Positions 37,896-51,300 of a stretch of 64,000 nt of DNA are shown here, one piece after another. Below the pieces are notes generated by a model. The model was not told the origin of the DNA and did no database searches. It saw nothing but the letters and a program-made list of their open reading frames with translations. Positions within the stretch are counted from its first letter, which is position 1. Every line of letters starts with the position of its first letter. Source of the DNA: Bathynomus jamesi (Eukaryota; Arthropoda; Malacostraca; Isopoda; Cirolanidae); the NCBI GenBank assembly GCA_023014485.1, contig JAJOZX010001080.1:496001-560000 (forward strand). Reading direction: 5' to 3'. Position numbers and translations under genes: made by a program.

Positions 37896-40800
37896 AAAGA
37901 TCTACTAAGTTATATATTTTGGGGTAAAACACAAAAATCAACTCGTTGAAAATATTCAATTGTTTCGTTTCTCTTAATATTGTTCATTCCTCTTAATAAA
38001 CGCCTTTCTCGTAATAGAAGTGTATTAACTCAATATCTTTCGTAATATTTTGCAACTCCTTTCTCGTAATATTTTATGTATTAATGAAATAGCTTTCGTA
38101 ATAAACTTCTTTCTCGTACCATTGTTAAATACTTGAATTATCTTAGAGTTTATCCTAAGTAAATAACATTTTCTTTACAGAAAAAAACGAATTTAAGGTT
38201 TAACTTATTCGTTTTTCTCCTTTACAGTCTGGATTTGTTTTGCAAATAATAAAAAGTTTAATTTTAAATATTTGTTTAATTAAACATTTTTATTTATTTA
38301 TTTATTTTTATTATTAATCGCAACATCTAAGTATGACGGAGGGGTCCTAAAGCTTTACACGGGGATCCGAAATATAATGAGCAGCACTCAATATTTGTAA
38401 TATTTTGTAATTGGCCCACTTAGGAGTGTGACGTGTTAGAAATGGACTCAAGAAAAATTCAAGTTCACGAACCCATCCACATGTATTATATCTGGCCCTA
38501 CAGGATGTGGTAAAACGGTGTTTATGCTTAAAATCATTAAAGAAAAGGGGGAGATGTTCTCAAAATTTGTGCATAAAGTCATATGGTGCTATTCGACGTA
38601 TCAATCAGTGTTCAACGAGTACTAAGATGTTTTGTTCCACAAGGGAGTCTATGACGTTAATTCATTAAAGGGAAATGAACATACAGTCATTGTAATTAAT
38701 GACCTCATGTTGGAGATGGATAAAACGTTTGCCGAGACATTTACAGTATTCTCTCACCATCTTAACATAAGCGTATTCTTCATCAATCAGAATCTATTTT
38801 TCAAAAATAGATACATGCGCGATGTGTCGCTAAACACGCAATATCTAGTCTTATTCGCGCAACGTAGAGATGTGTCACAAATTGGGGTATTAGCCAATCA
38901 AATGTTCCCGAATCAGCGTAAGGAGTTTTTGGAGGTTTATAAAGAGGCCACAAACCAGCGTTATGGGTATTTGCTTTGTGACCTTCATCCGCGAAACACG
39001 TTTAGGGTGCTTCTAAGAACGAATATATTCCCAAGCGAGCCTGAAACGGTGTATATTCCAGAATGACAAATAGGCTAAAGAAATACCGTGAATTAATAAA
39101 AATTTATCAACGATTGCCACGGGCGCTGCAACAGATGTTTGTTAAAAATATCGACTCTGACTTTTTAAAATGCACCTGTGAAATCTGTCTTAATGTTATA
39201 AAATGTAATGTATCAATGAAGCCCTCTCAGAAGACTCACTCACGTCGTTACAAGAACATAATACGAGCGCTCGCTCATAAAAGTCAAACTGTGGGTGAGA
39301 AAAAGCGCATTACTGTACAAAGAGGGGGATCATTCCTGCCTATCTTATTTTCAGTTTTGGGTCCTTTATTGACTAGATTAATATAATGAAGAAGGTGGTT
39401 GTGATTCCGCACGAGGTGTATGCTTCATTGCAAAGGAATCCAGACACGGTTCTAGAACTCCGTAAAAGTAGGCTTAAAAGAATGGAAAACGAGTTGCTAA
39501 CTCTCTTAAGCAGTGAAAAGTCACCTGATGAGAAAAGGATCTTGTACCAAGAGGCTTTGCAGAAATTTCTGTGGGACAGACCCTCACCAACAGGATGGAA
39601 GCATATTAAAGCAAGACTACAACAAATAAATGTCCCTAAAACATTGATAGGTAATCTGAATAGGTTAAAAGACTTGGACCAGGTCACGCATGTGTCACAA
39701 CTGAGTACGCCATCACCCCAGCAGTAGCAGTTTCTCTGAAGAGGAGAAAAAGAAAACAAACGGTCAACCCTACCCACGTGCTTCTAAAATACACAAATGG
39801 CTAACATATTAAGTAAACGCTATTATGACATTTCTAACCCCGCCTCCTAGGGAGGCGTTAATAGATTGTACAGAGGTGCTTACGGAGTAAGGAAAAAAGA
39901 TGTTGAGAGATTTTTGCGGGGACAGGATGCTTATACACTTCATAAACCGGTGAGAAAAAGGTTTAAAACGGCCAAGACAACAGCTGCCTCGATTGACTCT
40001 ATTTGGCAGGCTGATTTAACAGACATGCAAAGATATTCAGCGTATAACGACGGTTACCGCTACATCCTATTCATAATAGACGTATTCTCTAGATACCTGT
40101 GGTTAATACCCCTGAAAAATAAATCGCCTGAAACAGTTGCTAAGGCGACCAAAACGTTGATGTTGAAAGAAAACAGGATTCCTGGCTATTTTTGTACGGA
40201 TATGGGAAAATAATTTATAGGACGCGCTTTTCAGAACATGCTGGCAGAGTTTAATATCAGCTATTACACTACCAATTCTATACATAAGGCTTCTTTAGCT
40301 GAAAGAGTTCAACGTACCATAAAGGAGCGCATGCACCGATATTTTACACATAAAAACACGTACAGATATATAAACGTTCTCGGCTCATTGGCCTCATCCA
40401 ACAACCGCTCACACCATCGTATGATCGGCACAACGCCTAACGAAGTTTTAGAAAGAGGTACGCGTTCAGAGGTGAGAAGAGATGCACTACCACACTGCGC
40501 ATTTCAAAATCAATGATTATGTAAGGCTATCACGTTCGAGGAATAAATTCGTGAAGGGTTTTGAGCAAGGATGGACGCGCGAGATTTTTAAAGTTAGGGC
40601 TATGAGACCTAAAGGTGAGGTAATGATGTATTACATTGAAGATTTGAATGGGGAAGAAATCGCAGGAGGCTTTTAGCGCGCCGAGTTGCAGAAAGTGGCA
40701 TTTAATTTAGGAAAAAACGTGTTTAAAATTGAGAAAATTATAGGAAGCAAAGGCTCAAGAAAGAGAAAAATGTACCTGGTGAAATGGCTGGGTTACCCGG

Positions 40801-43800
40801 AAAGCTTCAACACCTATATAAAAGCTGATGCAATAATGAGGCTTAAATAGTATGCAACATGGCGCCTGACCGTTTCTACGTCACACTCCCGTCCTCCTCG
40901 TCTCTGTCTGTACACCCTAACAACACCCTCGCCAACTTTGTGACAGAACTCCGTGGACCCATTTAATTGGAACATGACTCGTATGAGGCGGGGTTATGTG
41001 AATTGCAGTTAGCCACCAAATTTTTAACTCTTGAAAATGAACAAATCATATTTCTGATCCATAGAAGAACCGATGAGTGCGAAAAAAGGCATAATCTTAG
41101 ACAATACTATTCGGTCAACCCTGTGCGGTGAGGAACAGTACTATAGCACAAATGTATCGCTAGGAATCGGGCATTATGATACAGCCATGGACATTGTGAC
41201 GGGTTTAAACAAGAGTCTTGAAAAGTCGTACTTTACAAACGATTTACTTTTTGAAGTCGTAAACATAGACACGCCTGCATGCACATTGAAGCTAAAGTCA
41301 ACGCCTAGTAGAAATATTAAAGATAAAGAGCTGTTCACAATTGTGGCTGAGGACCGATATAGCGCAGCCTTCCAAAGAGATACCTTTCACGAGGCACCGC
41401 ATGACTTGTCCAGCTTAATGTATCAATTGAAGATGGAGAAGTTGGGTGAACGCTCTCCGCCCTCAGGCATGTGCTATATTTATAGCAATATTGTAGAGCA
41501 CCAATTTGTTGGGGACACCCAGGCACGTCTGCTGCGCATTGCACACATCCCCAACCATAGAGGAAAAAGCATGAGCATTACATATGACAAGCCCCATTAT
41601 GTGAATGTTGCGACTAATCTATTAACCAACATCTCGATATATAGAAGGACGATTGAGGGTAAAAATTTCCCATTCGGTGATGGGAGCTTAACAGTGAAAC
41701 TACACTTTCGTCGCTTATAATAACTCGAAGACCGTTCGCCGTATACCGAGGAGTGAGGTACTAGCGTGGGAGTGGTCTTGGTTCCATTTTTTCATCCATA
41801 CTACGCACCGCTGTCCCCCTGTTGAAGAGGGGGGCCAGGTACCTAGGGCGGAAGGCGTTACAAACAGGTTTTAACGCTGGCAGAGGACATAATGGGGGGG
41901 GTACTAAGTCTAAAGCTCTTAAAAAAACATTTAAAACGTACAAGGGATGAAATCATCAAAGATGCAAAGAGAAAAATGCGTGGCGGCGGAAAGAAGAGAT
42001 CTGCCAGGAAGAAGGGATTACCAGCGCGTGGCGGAAAGAAGAGATCTGCCAGGAAGAAGGGATTACCAGCGCGTGGCGGAAAGAAGAGATCTACCAGGAA
42101 GAAGGGGCTACCATCACGTAGCATTAAACGTAAAAGGAAGCCGAAAAAGAAGTGCTCTAAGCGCATGAAACCTATGGCTGATCATTTTTTTAACTGATAT
42201 AAGCTGAGGACACTACTCTCACGAATCTTAGGTTGACTAATACTTGTCGTGGGAGGTGGTACTATTTCTGACTCGTCATGGCACGTTTCATCCATCCGTG
42301 TAGTTCACAATGCTGTAAATCGGAACTGTCCCTCTTTGACATGCCCCCACTTAGGTCTCTAGTGGGCATAGTGACTTTATCACAATTAACCCATTAAACA
42401 CAATTAGTTCACCCAGTGCCCCTATAGAATTCGTGATACCCAGCTCAGGCCCTTACTTTTTTAACCCGAGCTGCATGCACATGTATGCTAAACTACGTAT
42501 AGCCCATTCTGATGGGACAGACTGCGATGATAGTTACTCTGCCTACCAGTGGCGGTCCTAGCTTACATGACGCCCTGGGCGAACCTCACCTTCAGCGCCC
42601 CCCCCCTGTTCGCCAACACACACACATTCGAATCCCCCAAAATAAAGGACAGACATAACTCTTTCACAAAATAACTTTTTATTGGACTAATTGTTGGAAC
42701 TTCAGAACCAAAACAAATACTCAAATTTCTGAATTTTACAAATCCTTCATCACGTAAATAGAATAACTCACTTAAGAGAATGTAATTATGATACTATGAA
42801 CAGGAAAAATACAAATTAAATTGCACAACTGCCATAAATAAACTAGAGAATCAAATTTCTAAATTGTACAAATGCTCTATCACATAAATAGAATAAGACA
42901 CTTAAGAGAGGGTAATTATTATGCTACACTTTGAACAAGAAACAAAATAAATTGCACCACAGCACAACTGCCATCTAAAGCCTGACTCTTCTTACCTTCC
43001 TTGATGCAAAGTCATGAATTAAATCATCATATGAAATCTGCTCAGCAATTGTATGATTTATACTGATGATGGCCAGACCGGTAAGGCGTTCCTGTGACAT
43101 AGTTGACCTCAGGTAGGATTTGATGAGCTTCAGCTTTGAAAAGCTCCTCTCTGCTTCAGCAACAGTGACTGGAAGAGTAAGACCAATTCTGAGAGCAGTC
43201 CACAAATTTGGATATATTTCAGAGAGCTCCCTTTCATGGATAAATGTCAACAGTTCAAGCAAGGATATGGTCTTTGATGGCAAGTCAGGCAAGTTCTTCA
43301 GCTCCTGTGCAAGCTCTCTGCCATCCAAGTCAGATTGTCCCTTAAAGTGTAGTGTAGTACTAAGGTTCACACATTGTTCTGTCAGCTCCTCAAATGTGAG
43401 ATTTTGGAAATGTGTCAGCACTCCAAACTTCTCTCCCACAATTTCCAACGTGGAAAATCTTTCCTGAATGGCTGATGTTGCAGCATCAACCACTGCATTG
43501 AAAAATGTCACCTCCAGCTTCTTCAAAGCATCAATCAAGGGCTCATCAGATGCTTCATAGGAGAAGTGCCGCTTTGTGGACCTCAGCCGTTTTTGTTTTA
43601 ACACAGCCTCCACATTCATTTGTTCACAGATATCTGTGGCTGCCATTTGTGCAGCCACAAAACCTGTTGCCCTGTAATTGCGGAGACCTCTCTCTGTTTT
43701 TTTTAGGAGATTTACTGCAACATCAACGTGCATGCTAGGAGACTGCATCTGCTTGCTCACATGCTGAATTTGGCACAACAGGTCATGCCACACCACTGAA

Positions 43801-46800
43801 CAAATGGCGAAGCGGTATGACCCAACCTCCTCTGACAGAGATTGAGCCTCGACCTTTATTACAGAGTCTTTGGTGTGGTCCCTCACCTCGATCAGTGCAT
43901 CTCTCACTGCAGCTGCCTGATATCTCAGGGGCTCCACACTCTTGATCTTGCTTTCCCACCTTGTATCAGACCACATCTTCAATGTGATGTTCACATGTTT
44001 TTTCAAAATGGCCCATCGTTGTGTGGAGGCTGAAAACAAGTTGTAAAGCTTCTGCAAGATGCCAAAGTAACTTGTGGCATCAATAGATCCCTTAGCAGCA
44101 TCGGCCACAAGCAAATTCAGAGAATGAGCCCCACATGGAACAAACAGAGCTCTGGGATTAATTTCTAGGAGCCTGGATTGAACACCCTTGTTTTTTCCCC
44201 TCATGTTGGCCCCGTTGTCGTATGATTGTCCTCTATAGTTCATGAAAGGAACTTTTAGCTCCTCCAGTCTCTTCAGAATCAGAGATGCCAAATGTTGACC
44301 AGTGGACTCCTCTGCCTCCAAAAACCCCATGAAATGTTCCTTTATATGGGGCTTCCCCTCCAGTGACACAACCCGAATCACAACTGACAACTGTTCAGTG
44401 TGGCTGATATCTGGAGTGCAATCTAGAATTATTGAAAAAAACTTTGATTGTTTGATGTCGCTCACCATTGCTGAAATGGTCTTGCTGCTCGACAAATCAA
44501 TGAGTTCGTTTTGTATGTGGTGGCCGAGGTAGCTGGTGTGCCTGGAGGTCCCTTTTTGGACACGGTTAATGTGCTCTTGCATTATAGGATCAAATTGTGC
44601 CATCAGTTCAACTTCTTTCAGAAAATTGCCATTTGATGGTGAGAACAATTTTTCTGTATGTCCCCTTAGTGCCAAATTCCTAACTGCCAGAGAATGCACA
44701 ATAGCAGTGAGACGTGTCAGCACCGCTCTCCATCTCAACTTCTCAGCCTCCAGAAGTGCCATCTCCTGCTTGTCAATGGTCTCCCCCTTTCTCATCCTCA
44801 CTGCCAGTTCTTTCCAGATTTTCATAGAATTTAGGTGTTCTGAACTGTTGTCATGTGATGTGAGCAATGAGCTTGCATGCTTCCAGTCCGAGAGTCCCAA
44901 ACTTGTTAAATTTATTTTCCTCTTGGAAAATAATGTACAACAGAAACAGAAAAGGCTGTTGTTTTTTAAGGAATAGACCAACCAACTTCTGGTTATATTT
45001 TCCCCACTAACCAATGACTTCCTGAAGTATTGATGGTGGAAACTTCTTCCGTCACTGTCGTTTCTAGGGAATACAAAGTCAGATGGTACTTGACTTGGTC
45101 CCCTGGAAACCAGTTGTGTCCGAATTCTCTCAGTCAGAACTGAAGGCCAGTTAGCAGGGTCGGTGGACAGAGACTCATCCTCAGGAGGCGATTCTGCTCC
45201 AGGCATTTCTAATAGAAAGAACAAGAGCATTACTCATTAGTATACACACCTAAGTTAGATACATTATTCACAGCACTTTGTTATGGTGGTGTGTTATGGA
45301 ATTATGGTGGTGAAACACCACACATACCCAGTAACCCAGACCCAGTGATAATAACATTATAATTTATAACTGTTTGCAAAATGCTTTGCAGGGATGCACA
45401 CACATACACATACACACACACGCACACACTCACAGACATATGTGCACACAAACTCACCTGAAGAGTCCTGCCGGGGAGAAGTAGAAGCAAATGGGTCTTC
45501 ATCCTCAGGATCAGACTGCATTTGTGGAGACATATGTGAGGCTGAGGAGGTAGATGGCTCCTCAGCCTCAATAATGGCAGAAGTAGACGGCTTCTCATCC
45601 TGGCTAGTGGCAGAGGGTGTTCCAAAATATTTCAAAAGTGCCCCTGCAAATAGTAAAATAGAACATAACAGACCAATGCATGAATAGGCTAGTACAATTA
45701 ATTTAACATGTTATTAAGCACAATTTATTAAACTTTTAGAATAGGAAACAAATGAATAATACAACCTCCTTGGTTAATGGCTAATTATATACATAATAGT
45801 ACACTTCAAATGACTCAGAAAGCTATATCACAAAATAGCAGTGCAATATAGCAGTGAAGAGTAGATGACATAGCTCTATACCTTTATCTTTTGCTCGTTT
45901 CTCCTCTTCTTCTTTCCTCTTTTTTCTAAACTGAGCACCTGATAGCTTTGACCTCTTCTTATCCATTTGCGGTTATTTGACAGACCTTAGTGGCTTAGTG
46001 TGAAGATTCGTTCTGTAATAAATAATATACATTTCACTATTTAACCAAACCCAGAAAAATAACATTACATATGTTAAAGTATGGGCCTTTATTCCCAATA
46101 ATATTAATCTGGAAGCATTTTGCATTGTTTAGGTCTTTTATGGGAAGGTTTATGGAAAATGCAATAGATGATTTTTTATTAATAAAAATATATTTATTGA
46201 TCTTTTATTATTTATTTTATTTTATTTTTTATTTTTATTTATTTCTTTATTTATTTATTCTTATTTTTATTTTTATTTTTTTTGCAGGCGCTCATGCCGC
46301 CCCTCCACAAATGCCGCCCTGTGCGGCTGCCCATATTGCCCATATGAGGAACCGCCACTGCTGCCTACCCTGAAACCAAGTTTTTACACTCCATATTCAG
46401 CCAGTGTGAAGTGTATTTAAACCAGGTTAACATCTCAGCAGGCACGGGGTACTACCACCTACGAGCCTATCTGGAAAATGTCCTCAACTTTTCAAAAGAA
46501 GCGAAGGACACCTTTTTAACAGCCGAGGGGTATTACCACACTAAAGATGAAAATGGAATAAAGGATAAATTTAAAAATTCTAAAAAAAAGATATATGAAT
46601 GTTTTGGGCGCCTGCATACAGACTTTACATTCCAGGAGAAGTTGCTTATGAACGGGGTGGATATGAAGTTGAAGCTTACCCGCACGATTCCTGAGATCTG
46701 CGTAAATCTGGGGTCTAATCAAGAAGAAGGCGCGAAATCCGTTGTGATACACATCATGGAAACGTATTTGCGTATACGCCGTGTGAAATTAAGCTCCCCG

Positions 46801-48316
46801 AAACAAATAGAAATTGAGAGACAATACACGCCACAGTAAAATACCCAATTAACAGGGTACAGATCAAACTGTACACGGTCCCCGCAGGGCTGGCGTCGAA
46901 GCAGCTAGAAAACGTCGCCCTAGGTGTCCTACCTAAAAGGATATTAATTGGCATGCAGGACCACGCCTCAACGAATGGAAAATATAAAAAGAGTGCCTTT
47001 AAATTCGAGAATTTCGGACTTAAAAATATTACTTTACACGTAAATGGGGTTGCTCTGGGAGGGACATTGAATACGGACTACTCATCAGACGCTGTGTTCC
47101 CGCTCTGCGCGACAGCGTATAGTAGTCTGGCTCATAATACAGGCGCCTGTGACGAGCTTGGTTCTGGTGTAACACAGAAAGAATTTGTCGAAGAATTTAA
47201 CATTTATTCATTTGATATTACACCTGACTTGTCGGCTGGCACAGATACACATTTAAGCCCACAGCAGAGTGGGAATATCTCATTTAGGTTGGAATTTGCC
47301 AAGCCTATAGACGCACCTATAAGTGTACTAGTTTACCTCGAGGCACAGGCACTAATAGAAGTTGATCTTTTCAGGAACGTGGTCACAGACTTTTAGAATG
47401 GATGCGCGTACACTCCAGAGAGTTATGAAAAGTGACCGTTTCGCGAGCTCAAAATTTATCGGAGTGTTCGCGAAGAATGAGATATTAAATCTGCCAAGTA
47501 CGAGAAATTGGTACGGGATTATCGTTAACACCGACATTGTTGGGGTGAGGGGATTCAATGGTTTGCAATCTATTTTAAAAATAGGGAAAGAATGTACTAT
47601 TTCGATTCCCTCGGTTTTCCGCCATGGAATGATTCGGTAATTGTGAAGTTTATAGCCCAGCTAGGTGTGCCTGAGATTATTTGGTCCCCATATCGTTTCC
47701 AAGGATATTATACTGAAACATGTGGATTGTATTGCATTTTATTTCTCATGCACATGTCACGTGCGAAGGGATTTATGAATTTTTAAAAATTATTCGATTT
47801 GTGCGACACAGCTGAACGATAAAAGTGTATGCAAACAGGTAAAAAAAAGGTTCCCATACGTTAGTACCCCCTGTACTGTGTAAAGGCATATATCTATATT
47901 GTGTAAAGTTGTATATACATTTGTAACTGTAGCCAATGAGACTTATGTGTCGGATACTGGTTCCGCTTTGTACATGTTTTCTGCTATTTAATAAATAAAA
48001 ATACAATGTGTTTTGTTCTTAACCTCAAACATATACTTACATTATCTTCTCTACGATCTGGCACTCACTGGACCGAATGTGTGCCAATACCTCGACATCT
48101 GTATTCAGGTCACTGTATTGACTGGGCGGAGAAGCACCCATTTCATTTACCACCCTTCCATCAAAAGTAGCCATAATACGACCGAGCTCCGCATCGGTCC
48201 TATAAGATTAAATAAAGAGCTACAACAAAAGAAATGTCGCGAAATTGAATGCAGATAATTCGTTTTGTGTCCTACAGCGGTGCTGAATTATCGAGAAAAA
48301 TATTATTAAATCTCCA

Positions 48317-48376
<60 letters not shown>

Positions 48377-51300
48377 AAATAATCACGATAGAAACAGGCG
48401 AAAACATGAAGGGGCTAATTTTACGTTAGATTAACAAAAAATTGTAACCATAAGTAGATATCCTTTTCAAAAGTAAGATTAGCTGGGTGTGCTATGATAC
48501 CGTGCCCTTTGGCCGCCATATTCTTTGATATGTCTGTTGTTAACTTATTTATTGCACGTATTTCGCTTATTAAATAAATCGTGTTCCAATTAGCGCTTCA
48601 CTTTCTCCTTTGCGTGCGTGTGTACAGTAAAAAGCTAAGCCCCACCCACTGTAAGACCAGCAGCGTGAGTCATGCCGCAACCTGAGCATGCCTCTATCCC
48701 TGCGTGCTCAGTTGACCTCTGTATACCCTTGTGCTCAGACGTGTATTCTGTCGCGTAGAAGAAAAAAATAGTAATGGCTACCTTTAATATTGCGTGTTCA
48801 ACATTTATGAAGTGGTATTCCGCAAAGTGCATAGATGTGGTGGATACTGAAAAACTCCCTATTCCCTCCTCCTTTGCCTCTTTTAAGGCTGCATTGAACC
48901 GTGCGAAGGACCGAGATGTTCAAGTACTCTACGGGTATTCTAGCGAGGGGGTTGTACGATTTCGCAGTACAGACGATGTATTGAAGTATGTTATAGAGCT
49001 AAGCTTTATAAAGGCACACATATACCGCGAGGTAGAAGAAGCAACACGTTTGGAAGATAAACAACAGTTATGGGGTAGTAAGTCTTGTGGATGAGTGGTA
49101 TGACAAGCGGTATTATATCATGTTACACCATACCGACTACTCGTACCCTACGGTTGAAAATGTAAATCTTGTCATCATGGACAATCTTAAGTATTTTTAC
49201 CACTATATTAATATATATCATGATGAGATTTGTAGTGAGGTTGTGGCTAATGGTCTGTGTGAGTTTTTAAAAGACTTTAGAGATGAGTATCGCTTGTTAA
49301 ACAAAAAGACTAAATATGAACATATGTTTGTCTCTAATAGCGCGCCGGTTTGTGAAGATGTTTAGTTTGTGGAAATGGTGAGTGATAAAACCGTTATAAA
49401 ATGTTTAGTTCGTGAAAATCCCCCTTTGCAAAAATGTCTGGTGCATATTCTGGGGAGTGGGAGTGATAAAACATTAAAACCGAAATTAATTCTTGTATCA
49501 GAAAATTTCTCAAAACACCTGCCCAATATAATGGGATACAGCTATTCATGTTGGTACAGCGCCGTACACGTTTCATTAGATTATGGTGTAACGCACTCCT
49601 CCCGTGCCGCCCACCCGTGTACCTTACGGGGCATACGAGTTCGATCAATCCCATACACGTATCTTCATCGTGACTCACCCCGCCCCGTCGAGCCGATCCT
49701 GCTTCCTGTGGCTCATAGTCATCTCAGAACTTGCGCTGAGTGGACGTGCCATAGTCTTCTCAGAACTTGAACCGAGTGGACGTGCGAATACGATAGAGCT
49801 CTCTTTGAGAAGCATTCTCAACGCCTCGTCCGACGTCTCCGTGACGAAGTCATTGCGCGTGTTCAGGCGTGAAACCGGCACCGTTAACTATGCACTTGAA
49901 ACGGTTTGCAGGCAAGCAAGCAGACTTAATGTTATTTATTTAAGTGTTGAAGAGATGAATAGAACCTTCGTTATAGTTGAGGTGGGCAGAGGACCGCTAT
50001 AAAATACCTGCTGGCGTAGGTACAAGAAGAGAGGTGATTAGTAACGCCACCTCATATGCCGTTGTTTGCAGGTTGTGTATAAACAACGAACAACCATACA
50101 TTGATATGCGACTAATGTGGAAGAATGCATCTGCTAATAACATTCATGTCCCTACGCGAAACCGTTTCATCCTCGACAGAATGTTTGAAATCGTCGGATT
50201 CCGCAAGCTAAAGCCTATATTAGACGCTCGTGTTACGGATATGATCTATTTTGACACTGTTCTTGAATGTGCATACACCGCTCTGCTCGACGGATTTATC
50301 GAATGTAGGAATGAACAGGGCGAGAATGGTCTAGATTCTTCGAAATATCCTGAACTTTGGTACAAAACAATTGAGCCGTACAGGGCTGAGCTCGCCTACA
50401 CTGTTCACCCTGAAGAGCTGTACCTCTATATAATGAATAGCTGTCGTTACGACTTGGAAGATTATTTCAATTGCCGCTATGCAGAGTGAAGAAGAAGAGT
50501 TCACGATTGAAAATCTCGGGACGGTAAGAAAAACCCCCGATTGGAAAGGCGTGTTTATAAACTTGTATTTAATAATGATGTGGTTAACAATGACCTCTTT
50601 GTGCGTGCTTTTGATTGTGTTCGTTTAAAGATAACTTGCCCGCCTGGTGTAAAGTGGGCACAAAAATAGTATTGAATGATGTGAAAGCCATTTATGTCGA
50701 GTATAGACCTCCGTGTCAGTTAAACGGTGAAGTGATGCTTGTACGGTTTTACCACGTCGTACAAAGTAACGGCGATGTGGATGTAGACTCTATTAAGTGC
50801 GAGTTTAGCGTTTTGCACCGTGGAACATAAAGGATATATATTTAAATTGTGTATATATATCCTGTACTAATATGATTATACGTTTCGTATATTTTCAATA
50901 TATTTAATATAACTGTATATATTTTTCCTGCACTAATATGATTATACGTTTCATATATTTTCAATATATTTAATATACAGAGGGTGATCAAATTATTATA
51001 ATATGGTGTTTTTAGTTTAAATAATAACCTTTTAAGTATGCAGACTATTCCAAATTGTTAACACATGTGTTCTCTACCTGAATAACAGAAACTGGGGATA
51101 GGGGTTAATTTGGGGAGTAGGGGGAGGGGAGTATGTGAAAAGTGGGTTCAGTAGTGTTTCAGCTGTGAACGTGGAAGGTTGTGTCAAGTGGTCAGGTGCG
51201 TTAAGTGTATGTTAAGTTAATGATAAGTTATTATATTTAAACCATTGTACGTGGAATATGCACTCATACACCCATATGATATTGTTTGTCAGCAACATAT

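Noticed and set aside
49369..50489. Reading the unknown Polinton frames as a decayed DNA polymerase B
   Set aside because: None of the exonuclease or palm motifs can be found in any frame, and the composition differs. Left as unknown.
38440..50830. Possibility that the Polinton genes are an exogenous virus or contamination
   Set aside because: Terminal inverted repeats with target duplication, many frame breaks, and host-type transposons nested inside show an old genomic resident.
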